A DNA stretch of 64,000 bases from Amblyomma americanum (Eukaryota; Arthropoda; Arachnida; Ixodida; Ixodidae). Within the stretch, counting starts at the first letter, position 1. Every line of letters starts with the position of its first letter. Made by a program: the position numbers and the translations under genes. This document shows positions 44,550 through 57,055 of the stretch, piece by piece. The DNA lies in assembly GCF_052857255.1 (NCBI RefSeq), contig NC_135500.1, positions 164,335,183 through 164,399,182 of the forward strand, written 5' to 3'. The notes under the pieces are model-generated. The model saw only the letters and a program-made list of their open reading frames with translations. It was not told where the DNA came from and ran no database searches.

Positions 44550-46645
44550 TCTTGCGTACAAAAAATGCACACAAAATAGAGATAAACATTTTAGTACGAA
44601 AACACTAATCCGGAAGTTCAGAGCTTAGCAAAATCGTCTCTTGCCGATTGCGTGTCTGAGAAGCACGAGTGCTCCATCCCACGGCATTGTCCGCTCATCG
44701 TCGTCTTTTACGTAGCACAAATCCGTGCTTTGTCACTGGTTCGAATATATTAAACATCCTCTGTCATTTTTTTTAATTGTGCTAAACAACAGATTCTGTA
44801 CCCAGCTTCTGCACCCAAGTAACTGCTGCGATGTTTGGTCATAAAGGGAGCCAACAAATTACAATCAAGCTTTCTACTTGAACTCATTAATTGGTTCCTA
44901 ATGGGAAAGCTTGTTGTAGCGTCTGAAGGTTTTTGTTAAACTAATTAGATGAGCGTGATCGAAGCCTCTGGCTACACACGGCAGGGAAATCAGCGGTCCC
45001 GAAAAAAGTATAGCCGCAATGAAACTACCTCGAACTTTGTGCGCATGTATTTTCGCAATCTGTCTAAACTGCAGACAGATTAATTTACCTACAACCCACA
45101 CACGGTGCGGGGGCGCCCATCACCAAGTTTGAAGCGAAATTCCTCCATACCTTCCGGCCTTTTCTATCCTCCTCCTCTTCCATCTCCCTCCCAACTCCAC
45201 TGATGCACGAGGGCATTTGTATTCGCGTAATTGAATCTGGATGCTACGCGTGCCGAACGTTCTCGTGACGGCGACAGGGCATACACAGCCGCGCGAAGTA
45301 CTGCAGAGAAGTTCTACACTAGGTTCGCCAGATCCATGCAGGGCTACAGGCACTGACAGTTTGATCTGACGCGAAATGTTAGCAGTCCCAATACCAGGTA
45401 GCGCTGCAGCGTTGATTCTCTCGGACTTCGTTAATGTCTCAAACCACGGCTATGCTATGCGGCCTAATGCCGTTGGAATGCTACAAGCACGCGGATGCCT
45501 AAGGAAGTTCATGCGACGTGATGTCACAAAGTATTTCGTCAGCCTCCGAGTAAATACGGATAGCGCATGCGAACTTAAGTGCAAGAATCTGCTACCGGCC
45601 GCTACGTTTAAGTAAGCAAAAAGATATTAAAATAATAAGCAAAATCCTACATGGCACTTCGAGCATGTCATTTAGCCGAAATATAAGTTGAATAATAAAT
45701 CTCCTCTAATATCAATAAAGTCGGAATAATCATGCAGCTAAAGGGCACATTACTCCTTAACACTCCTTAAGAGAACATTACAAATTAACAGTAACACATC
45801 AGTCACTAACCAATCCCAGTGCACGCAACTGCTCGGGTGGTATGGCGAGTAGGCCCTTTCGGACGTTGCCGCGTTAGAGCGCGTGCCGTGTCTTCACCAT
45901 GATCACACCACGCTCGTATGCGCTCCAGGCAGCGTTTTCCTCCGGCCCTATTTCTGTAAACCAGGCGCGTTTGTTCAATCACGCGATGAGGTTTGGAATG
46001 ACGGGACATTACGAGAACCTGTAGCACTGGCGTGGCACCGGAGAACAAGAAAAATAATTACAAGGAAAGCACTATCGGTAAGTCTATAGTCCTATTTGTC
46101 GAATTTTCAGATATGTAAAAAATAGGACCTGTCGAGCGTAACTGCTTCCTTCATATGTGCGTAACAGGGTACATTCGCGTGAACACGGGCAATGGGAGCA
46201 CACAACAGCTGCTGGACATTTGCGCGTGAAAAAAGTGATCCACCAATCCCAGTTTTATTTCCCCTTATACGGCAAAGTAACACTATTCCTGCGTTCTTTG
46301 CTCACTGAACAGATTTTACTTTCGCTAAAGTTCCTGCGATTGATCAGCCAACTCCATAATCCAATACTCCCGTTAATATTTCATATTCGTTTCCATCGGT
46401 CTTTTCCATGCATCATTCAATGCATTCATTTATGCCGCAAGGCCGTGCGGGCAGATTTACGTCGATTTTGCTTGTTTAATTGCTACTTAATAAAACTGAA
46501 TAACTAAATTCGTCCCAGTAGACACGCCAATACATCAACATATGAGGACAGAAATAGTCTTAGACAAAATGTGCGTAATCCAAGAATTCCGTGTTCAATT
46601 CACAATGCGCTAGAACGTCTTGGAGGGTCATTTGGTAAAGCATGC
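44550..46645. other. Non-coding stretch, no gene seen
   Basis: AT-rich unique DNA with a GC-richer patch at 45120-45370. Frames on both strands up to 116 codons (46157-46507 plus) show no known features. Confidence 0.45.
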
Positions 46646-46648
46646 CGT

Positions 46649-47011
46649 ATTGAACAGCGCGAACTAGAAGAGACGAGGACACAGACGAACACAGCGCTGA
46701 CTATCAAATGAAGGTTTATTTCCGTGCCCCTCACCGGGACAAAACTGCAAGCAAACAGCTCTTGTTTTCACTGCTGCAAAAAAAAAAAAACTGTCACTTC
46801 TGCATGGGGGACTGATAATCTCTGTTGATTTTCCGAGTGTTTCTGTTGCTATTGTCGCGTTTTTCTTGTTTTGCGCGTTGTGTGCCTTTCGATACCGGTG
46901 TCATCTATGTATTTATTCTATTAGCACAGAAATACATCTTCATTTGAGGACAGCGCTGTGTTCGTCTCTTTCCTCGCCTCTTGTGCTTGTCTGAATTCGC
47001 GCTGTTCGATA
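46649..47011. repeat. Foldback repeat of about 360 bp
   Basis: The left arm (46649-46714) and the reverse complement of the right arm (46935-47011) share CGAACAGCGCGAA-type ends, GAGACGAACACAGCGCTG and TCAAATGAAG, with an internal gap of about 220 bp that includes a poly-A run at 46780-46791. The inverted arms suggest a foldback transposon or two inverted copies of one retroelement end. No coding is seen. Confidence 0.7.
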
Positions 47012-47014
47012 CAG

Positions 47015-47365
47015 GACAATTAACAGGGACGTTGGACTTCAAGCTGTACCCTCAGGCCAACCCATGAACGCGTTTATTTTTTTACTTCTCTTTTTGCGCC
47101 AAAACCTCCAGGCTCACTAAAACCAAACGACTTGAGCTGTCCTTATTTGAAGAGAACGCAATTAGGCAAATCTCCCTCAATTACTCAGGAAACATGCAGT
47201 TTGGAAAGAGACCTAAATGTTTACCGAGCAAGCTTCAAGGGTTCTCCTAAGTAGTTTCACGATTTCTATAAAGTCGACGAATGCACTGCCCGAGGATGTC
47301 CACTGTGCTCTCGTTATCACTCTCTCACGGCACAAAATAATTTATTTAGATCCGCGCCTGGAAGA
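47015..47365. other. Non-coding stretch
   Basis: Unique-looking DNA between the foldback and the CpG-rich island. Nothing recognised. Confidence 0.5.
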
Positions 47366-47369
47366 GGCG

Positions 47370-48430
47370 GCGCTCTTTGCACTCCTCAGCTAATATCTAC
47401 GTCACATCGAGCAACGGCGTCTTCCCTCCCGGCTGCGCTGACGTTCCACGTCCGGCTCTCTTTTTCCGATCCCGCAAGACAAGCGGCTGTCGCGCCAGCT
47501 TGACAGCGCATTCTTCGCCACTGCCCGGAGCAAAACAAACAGGACGCCTCCGGGAGAAGAGGAGCCCTCGCTGAAGAAGACGTCCAGTCCGCCGACCACG
47601 TCGACTGCCGCGGTGCAAGCAAGGTGTGAGGGGGAAAGGAAAGGGGAGACAGGGATAGGTCGGGACTCCTGCGGCAGCGGCTGCGCGGCTGAAAGTGAGG
47701 CGGAAAGGAGACGTCGGGGGACCCATGAGGAGGAGGATGGCAAGGGAGTATGCAGAGCCGGGTGCCAGCTGTCCAGTTCTCCTCGGGGCCAACAACGGAC
47801 CGGACGGCAGGACCTTCGGACGAGCTGCCCTACCCGCGTCCTACTACCGCTCCCCCCTCTACCCTTCTGGGGCATTGCGGCGGCATGCTGCCGGCCTCCC
47901 CTCCGCTTCCCATGGGCTCACTGGGCGCAGTCAGCAGCGTTGGCCGTAATTAAGGGGATCAATAAATCAATCCGCTCAATCGTGCCAAGCATCCGGCGCC
48001 GGCGACTCGCAACGCCACGACACCTAACGACCCATGTTGGGGAGAGGGGGAAACGACGTTCATGAGAACAGCCGAGCAGCGCGAAATGGGGCTTGCGTTG
48101 GACGTGCAAGAAGGGAAGGGGAACGCTGAATTGTGGTATGGGGACCTACAGCGGGTTTCCCGCCCCCTTCCTTTTTCTTCCCTAGGCTCCCTCCTTTCTC
48201 TGCGGGGGGTTCTGACCCGGGGCTTCCTGCCACACCAGCAGAGGCAGTGCCCGCTTTCGTGGCGTGTCGAACGTGTGCGTGCGTGCGTGCGGCGAGATCC
48301 CGCAGCGCTTCGCTCAACTCCTGAGCGCAGTCAGCGTGCAGCAGCCACGGCGGTAGCGGAAGGGTGCGGAGAATAGCCGAACACAATCGGATGGTAACGG
48401 CACGTCGCGTATGCAGGCCGTGACGACGAC
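47370..48430. promoter_or_regulatory. Large CpG-rich island
   Basis: About 1 kb of GC- and CpG-dense DNA. It ends in (GAC)n at 48422-48437 and in a long CT-rich stretch. Both strands carry several open frames of 80-157 codons, so frame length is uninformative here. The plus-strand frame 47613-48065 and minus-strand frame 47402-47875 are rich in Arg, Gly, Pro and Ser and have no domain. The region may be the 5' end of a gene in either direction. Confidence 0.3.
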
Positions 48431-48439
48431 GACGACGGG

Positions 48440-49860
48440 AACGCTCCTTCTGCTCGCGTTCCCTCTTCCCTATCCCCTCTTTCTCTCTCTTTAGCTCTCC
48501 TTCTCTCGTTCTCGCCTCGTTTCTTCTTTGTTCAGAAAATTCGGATGCGTTTCAACTGCAGCTTAAGCAAGCCTTTGAAATCTCTTGTCCCTCCACTGTT
48601 CTGTCTGTCCCACGTCTAGCGTGTCCTTCACCTCTTCTCTCGCCATTCCGTTTCAGTTTTGTTCTTGGCACTCAATTTAGTTAACTGGCGCTTTCTCACT
48701 CTCTTATATACTACTTTTCTCCTCACTTTCGACTTCGTCTTTCTAACCATCCAGTTCGTGTTAATCTTTTGCACTTGAAAAGCAAAGCGCGCAAGAATTT
48801 AATCTGATAAATTGTCGTACTTCACGGTAAAGTTTCTGTACGCACAGCTGGTCCCCGAAACATAAATGTGCTCCATCTCTTTACTCGCATACCGCGCGCA
48901 GGTCAGGCATTCTTGAGGTTGAGGTTGAGGTGTTGAATGCTACAGGTGGGGTTAGCCTTGCTTTATCTGCCGGCAATTGCTCCACCGCAGCGTCCCTTCG
49001 ATATTAACAATGCCGCATCTGCCCCGCTAAGCGCACAGTCTCTTATAACAGCACACATTCTCTCCCGCAGTCCCCATCTATGCACACAATCAATCCACAC
49101 AGTTCACATCACAGTCCACTCCAGAAGTCATCATCTATGCACATATTCAGTCACAGTAGAACATAGGCCATTGTTGTGCCACACTCCATACACATTCTTC
49201 ACGGAGCGTTGTCTTTATGAAGCATTCGTCAATGCTGTTTGTTTTCTGCGCTTTCGAACAGTCAGTGCGTGTCGACATTCTTCGCGCAAGATCGAGTAGC
49301 GACGCGCGTGACTGCACCCCAAGTGTGTGTACTAGTAACTTTCGACATGACTATACACAAACGGCTGGCCCTTTGATTTGAAACTGAGTAGCGAACACAG
49401 TGTGAGGCCGGTGTGAAGAGGGGGGGGGGGGGGAAGTGTCGCAAGAACGAAACAGATGGAGAGTCCACAGACGCTTCCGGACCTTTAAGGTTTTCTGCAG
49501 ATGACCATTTCATAGAACAGCGGATGTCGAAAGCAACAAAATAAATTTAACACATGCAGAGTACATGCGGCAGGCCAAAGTAAAACTAAGCGTGGAATGC
49601 TTCCTACAGTAGGGACGACTCTCTTAGTGTGATGATTGCAGTAGAGTTTATGGACAGTGTATTGCTTATCGGCTTCGTAACATAGTCTTTAGGCTGATCT
49701 CTCCTTATTTGCGAGCGCTGAAGCTCGCCACCCACAGTTGCACATCTAAGGGCATCGAACTCGCGTCGCGGGCGGTGACAATACCGCATGCGTCTGGCGA
49801 CAGCAACATCCAATTCTGTTTGCTTCTGTTTCCTCCTCCCTAGATTATCCATTTTTCCTT
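48440..49860. other. Non-coding stretch, no gene seen
   Basis: CT-rich then mixed DNA. A 14-bp poly-G run lies at 49420-49433. The frame 48937-49299 is His/Ser-rich because of CAC and CAT repeats, and is not convincing. Confidence 0.45.
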
Positions 49861-49891
49861 TCCCAGAAGCAAAGTACTCATCCGTACTTAC

Positions 49892-50075
49892 TTTCGATTT
49901 CCTGTTCTTCCCCTGGAACTTCCTCTGTTTTCCCTATACCGGCGTACTTTTTAACCGTTAATGCTACTCTAAAAAGAGGAAGACTGGATCCTTCAAGCTG
50001 TTTATGCAGCTTTTCCCTGGCTTTCCTCGCAACTTCTTTGAACTTTCCTTTAACAGGCGCCGCGAGTAACACCAA
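49892..50075 (-). CDS. Candidate internal or first exon with strong splice donor, unknown protein
   Basis: On the minus strand the frame encodes VKGKFKEVARKAREKLHKQL, then LPLFRVALTVKKYAG and an acidic end EEVPGEEQEIES. It meets a consensus donor, GAAA then GTAAGTA, at 49892/49891. The peptide is highly charged and helical in look. The start is uncertain: an ATG-started frame begins at 50075, but a splice acceptor could lie further up. Neighbouring frames on the same strand up to 50654 are open in other registers, so a decayed repeat ORF is an alternative. No family is recognised. Confidence 0.25.
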
Positions 50076-50659
50076 CGGGCTAATGTCTCATTCAGTAGCG
50101 CATAGATATCGTAAATGAAAGGCCGGATACTTGGTTCCGGACATGGCAAATGCAGTAATGTTTCCAGCACTGTCCCCCGACCGACTGAGGTGAACAATGT
50201 TGGCCGAGAGTATGCGACGTTATCGAAACTGTGCGTGAGCAAGTGGTAGGCTTAATCAACTGACCGGTGCGGAAACCGTGGGTGCGCGGTACCGTGCGAG
50301 ACTTTCCGAGACTAAGCGAGAGCTTGGCTGAAGCTTGGTTAACTGACCTATCGAAATTTTTCCACTGAAGATGTCCCAACGCAAACATTTAGTTTCGGTG
50401 GAGCGAATTTTGGTATTTTTCCGGAATTCAGGAATCCCACTGGCAGTATGCTCCGTGCTTACACTCAGCCTAAGCATCCAACAGTGATGGTGCTCCTGCG
50501 TTTGCAAAGCTTCATTAATCAGCCATAGATAGCGAATATTAAACGAAAATAACAGTGAGCCATTTGAGTTCATCCGCAAACGGGAAATTAAAGTACGCGA
50601 AAGCGGAATAGCAGGCTCCAATGCAAGTTTATGAGCTCCAGATACCCTGAACACACTGA

Positions 50660-51720
50660 ATTCAGAACCTCCTAGCTTAATGAATTAAAGGGGCTCTGAA
50701 AGGGGCTGTAATAGAGTTGCGATATTCCTTTGATGTTGACGGAAGCCGTTTCATGAACATCCTTTTATGCACTTTGTAGAAGCCGAGTTGTGTGTAGTCA
50801 AAATTTGAACTTCAGCGTCTTCGCGGCTTTTCCTCTCCTCTCTCAACTTCATGCACGCCGAAAGGCCGGCGCTCCTCCATCGGCCCCACAGACGCATTGA
50901 TTGAGCGAATTGATGTGCTCTCCTCAGAAGGCGCTTTATAGTCTCTTTAATGGAAATGCAAGGCGAGGTATAAATCGACGTGTTTTTACTGATGCAGATT
51001 TATAACTTCCCAGTGGCTGTAAGCGCTACATGATCAGCGTATATGATGATGCGTGATGAGTCTCTCAGATCAAGTTCGCATCGGCTGAAGACCTAGACGG
51101 CTGGAAGCTTTTCAGAAGTGCACCTGCGCTCTATTCCGTTTACATCACAGCCCTGAATAGCTTAACTGAACATGCAGAAATGAGCGGGAATAATTGTTCA
51201 GCGTTCTTTTTTTAGTCGGCGCTCATAAAAAGTAAAACTGCCCTTAGTAGCACAACGTAAATTATTAACACTCTCGAGATGGCCCAACAAGTAGTACATA
51301 GTAGAACAAGGTCATCGAAATAGAATTTATCAGAGTTGATCGCTCTTATTAAAAGCCATTCATTCTCTTCCCGTTTCGCTTTTAGTCATCTTCTTGCTAG
51401 TCTTAATGCAAATGGTTCAATGGAAGGCAAACGCATACTCGCTCTCCGAATTCAGGAAACAGAACTTCCCGAAATGGACGAGTGTGGTCCTCGCAGCATC
51501 TAAATATAGCGACTAGTGCAGCCCATATTTCACCGACACCAGTCAAGACTGCTTCCCAAAGTCGCGGCTGATTCTGGGAATACAAACTGGAGATCAATGT
51601 TCGTGTGAAGCGTTGTAGTGATAACTGAGAAATACGATTCTGCGAAACTTAGCTTCGCGGTTTTCTGTACGCAGTCTTGTTACGAAATTGCGCCCAAATG
51701 CTTCTTAGAAGCAGGACACT
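50660..51720. other. Non-coding stretch, no gene seen
   Basis: Unique-looking DNA. Only one frame above 60 codons (51403-51597 minus), and it is unrecognised. Confidence 0.5.
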
Positions 51721-51722
51721 CA

Positions 51723-51892
<170 letters not shown>

Positions 51893-51894
51893 GG

Positions 51895-52285
51895 TCCTTG
51901 GCCAGGTCGCATGCAGGTTTAGCCGTATGTCTGTTGCGGCTGGAAAATCGTTATGAAGAAAATACGTCGTCTGGCTCAGATTCACGAAGCGCCGTTATTT
52001 CAATACACTCTAATTAGCGTACTCGGGGAAGATGCCATAACTAAGCACTATTTTTCGCGCGCTCTTTTTTTTTTTACTTCCTCATTTTGTCGCCTATATG
52101 CTTCCAGACAGCACGGCTGGTACTTGAAGAAATTATTTCTTGTTTCCGTACTGTAATGCAAATTCTCGTCCATCCCATCGCAGTTCACCCCGGCGGCATG
52201 GTCTTCCTCTGCGCTGTGGTGTCTGCGAAAGCAATGTGTACGCCTTACAATTCCGAGTACAGTGAGGAAATCAAACTTATCGACG
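51895..52285. other. Non-coding flank, possibly decayed LINE
   Basis: Between the AT repeat and the recognisable RNase H there may be further decayed LINE sequence, but I cannot align it to any protein motif. Confidence 0.3.
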
Positions 52286-52289
52286 CCGG

Positions 52290-53400
52290 CCCTTAAATTG
52301 TTGACACTCTACCTTGTCCATGCCGCATATAGTGACCGCACTCATTTATATACAGATGACTAAGTCTCAACCATTACTAAAGCTTGCGCCATGGTCATTC
52401 CTGCGCGACAGGCCACTATTATTCAGCAAACTTCGCATCGGACAACCTCCAACGGATCAGAATTGGTCGCTCTTCGTGCAGCTGTACAGTACATCGGTGC
52501 ACAAACAGGCCTAAATAGTCTGTTTTCTGCAGTTCGAAAGCTTCCCTACAATGTCTGCTGTACAACATGGTGGCCACGAACAACTCGTAGCGGAGATGCG
52601 ACGTCTAAAACACCAAGCGCTGGAAGAGTGTCATGAAATCATCTTCCAGTGGCTACCCGGACACAGTGGCATTGTCGGAAACGACGTAGCTGACGACGCA
52701 GCTCGACTGGCCCACGGCAGTGCCAATATTGTACGGATACCACTGACAAGAGCCCATTGCAGCGAGACATCCGCGAGTGCTTGGCCGAAACAAGACACTA
52801 GCATCATGGTCCACCCCTCGAAACTCGGCATGCCGTTTACACCCCCTCGACCCATACTTCAGATCAATCCTCCTTCCGGCCTCTCCCGCTGCGATGTTAC
52901 GATGTCGTGTCGCCTGTGGCTGGGAGTGGCGATTACGAATGCCTATTCCCGCTTAATTGAAATGGCACTCCTGCGTGTGAGAACTGTGGGTACGATGAAA
53001 TAATTGAGCACGTACTTTGTGGCTGGCCTCGGTTTTAGCGTGAGCGTGACCTTTTGGCTGCTAGGCTCCACCACTTAGATTATGGTCCTCTTACAGAAGC
53101 CAAGATTCTGGGTCCTTGAACTAAACCTTCCTCTCAGAGCACAGCTGTGAAGGTGCTTTTGAAGTTCATGAAGCACTCCAGATTAAGTTCAACGTTGTAA
53201 AGTTTCAGTGTGCGCCCTCCGTACCCTGTCAGCGGCGGCCTTATAATGCGTGTAAAATGCTCTACCCTTCCTCTGCCCTCTTTCTATCACCCTCACTGTT
53301 CCTCTTCCAACGTGCAAGGTAGCATACGGTGCATCGCCTAGTTAACCTCCCTGCCTTTCCTTTCATCTTCCTCTCTTTCTCTGTAAAAACTAATTGAAGA
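52290..53400 (+). mobile_element. Decayed LINE 3' part: RNase H, Cys/His motif and 3' UTR
   Basis: On the plus strand, HLYTDD begins an RNase H domain with the first catalytic Asp. Then come GSELVALRAAVQYI (Glu) and, in another frame, EEMRRLKHQALEE-like helix and FQWLPGHSGIVGNDVADDAA (His and last Asp). Further on are CRLWLGVAITNAYS and a zinc-knuckle-like CENCGYDEIIEHVLCGW. The 3' region contains GTTAACCTCCCTGCCTTTCCT, shared with the fragment at 12.8 kb. Stops (for example right after YTDD) and frameshifts make it a pseudogene. It belongs to a different LINE family from the 5 kb copy. Confidence 0.85.
52551..53003 (+). pseudogene. LINE ORF2 C-terminal frame, RNase H end
   Basis: This 150-codon frame is the longest surviving open piece of the decayed ORF2. 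Residues 1-25 read HGGHEQLVAEMRRLKHQALE, and residues 30-50 the RNase H signature IFQWLPGHSGIVGNDVADDA, with GNDVADDAA supplying the last catalytic Asp. The following part drifts out of the true frame, then returns at CRLWLGVAI. The initial Met is not an ancestral start. Confidence 0.8.
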
Positions 53401-53404
53401 AACT

Positions 53405-54815
53405 TCTAAGTGGTCAGTGTGAATGCCAAAAACGTGATGCAAAGCTTGGTTCCAGAATTATCTCGTCATTTTGCATTGATGGCATCCCGACTACGAGCGT
53501 AACTTCACCCTGAACGATGTTCATTAATCACAGGGACCGCACTAATGAGACCAGCTTCCGACGCTGTCCTCCCAGGTGACGATGTATGAGCGCCGCACCA
53601 GCACCGCCATCTGCCAGCCAAAGCAGACCCGATAAGAATACGTGGGCGGAGAGCGCGTTGCATCACACCAGTCGTGAGATACGCAGAATGGTTGCAGCGG
53701 GTGCCAGCAGTTCTGAAGTACGCAAGCTTTATCGCAGTTAGCACCGCGACGATCACAAATTTAATTCAGTTCCAGCAGTTTCGTCCGCCTGGCACATACA
53801 GCGCATCGATAGTTCTCGGCGAGAACTCTAAGCTTAGACGAATGACATCACCTATAATTCATCCGTTGTTATTATGATCCCGGGCTACATTCATTTTTTG
53901 CCAAACATTCTCGCGTTCCTCGCTGTAATTGTGAGCTCTGTACATGAAAGGTGAACCCCTCATGTACTGAAGACCAGAACTGTCAACGTCGTAAATATTT
54001 CTGCACCGAAAGAAAGCTCACGCTCAGAATGAGGCTAACATTAGCCAAGTTTTGTGCATTCAAAAGGAAGTTTTTGTGCAATCTAACACACGTCAGAGTT
54101 GCCACCCTAAGTCTCACTTGTTCACGTTGTGCAAATTTCCCACTTTTCACAATTTTGAGCAGCTGACCGGAGGATAGCAACGCCTTTCTCCCCAAGAGAG
54201 GGACGGTGTGGAGTTTTCTGTATGGCATTTGTTTTTATAAAAGTAAAATATTTGTTGTTGTTTTCTTCAGGAAAAACAAATGCTGTCTGTTGTCGCAAGA
54301 AACGAAGTCCTGGCAGTGGATTCGTTCTTGGCCTGCATGAGCCTAGGTCCTTGTGTGATCCACGCACTCGCTAGCGCATGCGCACAATGTAACACGCACG
54401 TACCAACTGATTCGCACTCGCGTCGATGCGGAAGTTGAAATGGTTGCCTTGCAAAAACGGCGCCTCAAAATCTCGCCTCGTTCACCAGGCGCCCGAAAGA
54501 GAGAATTTGGCAATAACGAACAAAGGAAGAAAAGAAGAACTGACGACTCATCGATTGTTCTCTCGCTGTAACTACGCTAGAAAGACCCGACAGGCAAGCA
54601 AGCGCTTGACGTCAGCGACGCTTACTTCTTTATCCAGGCAGAGCCCCTTCTATTGTACCTTGGCCACTCCAAGTGGTACCGCAAAATAAGGAATAAACAG
54701 AAAGAGGAAGAAAGGAAGACAAAGCCCGGAAACGGCTAGAGGGGGAACGAAAGAGGAAAAGAGAGAGAGACAGAGTCGCACAATCAGCAACAAAGGAGCG
54801 TGAGAGAGAGGGGGG
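53405..54815. other. Non-coding stretch, no gene seen
   Basis: Unique-looking DNA. Overlapping opposite-strand frames around 53505-54370 (65-83 codons) are not recognisable. Purine-rich DNA runs from 54690 to 54800. Confidence 0.45.
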
Positions 54816-54819
54816 GTGG

Positions 54820-55260
54820 AGACAGCATTGTCCCAGCTCCCCGTTTTCGCACTAATCGCAGCCGGCCGTCGCCACGTCGGCGCGGTCCTCTGGGGTCCAC
54901 GCGCTGGATTTGCAAGGGAGAGAATGAAATGGGATAACGAAGACAGAGGGAAATAATTTAAATATTGCAGGAAGCAAATGAAAGAAGAGCGCTTGGAGCG
55001 AGGATGTGGAAGTAGGGGGTGGGGGCTTTTATGCACAGCGTAAGGCGCGCCGGCAACGACAAGGACGACGTCTGCCTGTCGCTGGCTGGAAAAGACGAAG
55101 CGCTCAAACTGTCCTCCGCCGTGTCCAGGTCGTTAGCGGAGGGGCCCCACAACGTCGTTGCCGCCGCATGGGCGCTCGTTTTGAGCCGCGAGGCGCAGCT
55201 TAGCACGCTGCGCGAATATGCGTGTTTTGGTGTTACGTAGGTCGGTGTTAGGAATAAAGC
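54820..55260 (+). promoter_or_regulatory. CpG-rich island
   Basis: GC-rich block around a candidate plus-strand coding stretch. There is no TATA box. GCCGGCCGTCGCC-type GC boxes at 54860-54885 and a GGGGGTGGGGGC word near 55015 are present. It fits a first-exon or short internal exon environment. Confidence 0.25.
55019..55240 (+). CDS. Candidate coding stretch with GC-biased third positions, unknown protein
   Basis: The frame (73 codons) reads NDKDDVCLSLAGKDEALKL and HNVVAAAWALVLSREAQLST, a hydrophilic then amphipathic Ala/Leu-rich sequence typical of a folded helical protein. Third positions are strongly C/G (GTC, TGC, CTG, CTC, GTG, GCC). A possible acceptor (TTTTATGCACAG) lies at about 55027-55038, so the coding part may begin at 55039 rather than at the ATG. 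No family recognised. The overlapping minus-strand frame 54958-55206 is the less convincing alternative. Confidence 0.28.
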   Translation: MGAFMHSVRRAGNDKDDVCLSLAGKDEALKLSSAVSRSLAEGPHNVVAAAWALVLSREAQLSTLREYACFGVT

Positions 55261-55264
55261 GGAA

Positions 55265-56358
55265 ACGAAAAAGACGTTGAAAGAAAGAGCAGAATAACGT
55301 CCCGTGCAAGAAGAAAAGGAACCGAAGAAAAGATGTCAAAAGATGTTTTACATATCATATTTCAGTGATGCGCTTCCACGGAGTCGGCACTGCTGTGAGC
55401 TCACTTTCTTCTGTTTCTGTTCTTGTACAACTTGATTTTTTCTTCTCTTTAAATCGCACAGCTTTGCCTTTCGAGATGTAGTAGCATGGACATGGCTTAC
55501 GTGAAAGACAATGTGCCTCGGAGGATGGTCGTATTATTGCTGTCACTGAAAAAAGCTCTGAATCATTGAGCTTGTACCACGTAGGATGACTCGTGATGAA
55601 GGGAATCAGCTGACATCTCGTCTGTCCTTAGAAAAATGCTGCTGCTTGTTCAACTTCTCAGTGTTAATTCTCCGAGTTTGTAGCCAATTATAAACAGAAA
55701 TGCCGAGTTCGGCTGTTTGCGGCTTCGCACCGCTCCTCGAGGGAAAAGTTGCAGATAGGTAATTTATCGAAAAATGAAAATTGCATATTTCTGGTAATAA
55801 AATATTTTTTTTCAAATGGACTCAATGATCCAGGCGTCATGCGCGCCATTTATAAGGTAATAAAAGGGACTTGAGACAAAATGGCTGCTCTTTTTTAGTC
55901 GTTATTTTTTTTTGCAGAAGTTCAGGATAGGAAGAAAGTTTGATCATTGACGTACGTTTTAAGCAACTGCGAGAAATACAGAAAAATAAAATATGTTTTT
56001 TTGTGATGGTTAAGTTGCAACGATGAACTAAACATGCACGCATTATATTTTACAGAGGGGATTCTTTAGGTTAACGCATGCAGAGCGTTCAGCCCTTCAG
56101 CTTTCACAGCACAACGATAAATAAAAGAAGAGAATAACAAGCCTGCCAAAGCAAACAGCGCTACAATCATACTTCACTTTGCTGAAATGGGCTAAGAACT
56201 TGCCTAACAGGCTCTCAAGACAATTTCGACATCAGCTTACAATTCTTCTAATACGCTTATTTCATATTTCTTTTTTCTTTAAGACACGAGCTAGCGGCTG
56301 CGTTTGCTGACCTAGAACGCTTTGTGCTCTGCTCTTAATTGCAGGTCGTTCGAAGCAA
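55265..56358. other. Non-coding stretch, no gene seen
   Basis: AT-rich DNA with runs of T (about 55806-55815 and 55900-55911). Minus-strand frames of 60-69 codons only. No repeat recognised up to the flank of the transposon at 56359. Confidence 0.5.
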
Positions 56359-56367
56359 AGCCAGAGT

Positions 56368-56395
56368 AAGGTGGCTAGAGTGGGCAGGTGTGAAA
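56368..56395. repeat. Left terminal inverted repeat of the transposon
   Basis: Starts AAGGTGGCTAGAGTGGGCAG and ends GGTGTGAA. Pairs with 58571-58598 on the opposite strand, with two mismatches in 27 bp. Confidence 0.85.
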
Positions 56396-56717
56396 ACCGG
56401 CCGGGGAAGTATGGCCCCGCAGCGCGCCGATGCCTTGTGGCGGCGCTGATGGCAGAGCCTCGGTAAGGCGTGCAGCCGAAATGAGCGCATCGCGTAGGTT
56501 AAATTTTTACCACTGAGGCGAAAACGAGCCCGTTTCGCTCACCGCGCGTTTTCTGCGAGTCTCAAAGAATGAATCTTTACCATAAAATAATGTTTCGTCA
56601 ACTCGCATAATATCTCTCGTGAAATATGCTGCTTCGCAAGCCCAGTTTGCATTGCGCAGGTGGAATGAAGCGCGTTTTGTGCGTGCTCACTTCGGGACGT
56701 TGCCCAGAATGTGAGCG

Positions 56718-56830
56718 ACGCCGTAGTGGAAGATTTCGGAATTATTTCAACCACCTGGGTTTCTTTAACGTGCACTGACTCTGTGCGTTGCGCCGCCATC
56801 GAAACGCAGCCACCACGGCGAGAAGAGCAC
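56718..56830 (-). mobile_element. Decayed tick SINE fragment inside the transposon
   Basis: The minus strand shows CACGTTAAAGAAACCCAGG and GTGGTTGAAATAATTCCGAA, diverged forms of the SINE body. No tRNA-like head is recognisable. It lies within the DNA transposon, so it either inserted there or was captured. Confidence 0.7.
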
Positions 56831-57055
56831 GTTGTAATGCGTGCCGTAGGACCTCGCAACTGCAGTCGCATTGGCTGAAGGCGCCCCAACGGACAAACAG
56901 TTTTTGTCGCCGCTTGCGAACCTGTAGCATGTATGTCATCTTGACGCTCATGTAAGCAATCTCCGACGATTCTAGACAGTGAGGCAGCACATCTGGCCAT
57001 GAAATCGTTTATTTACAACTGAAGGCCCCAATTCAACAAGCAGCAAACCAGAATT

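Noticed and set aside
47397..48386. Several 100-157 codon frames in the CpG island
   Set aside because: All six frames are largely open because of GC content, and none shows a domain or splice signal.
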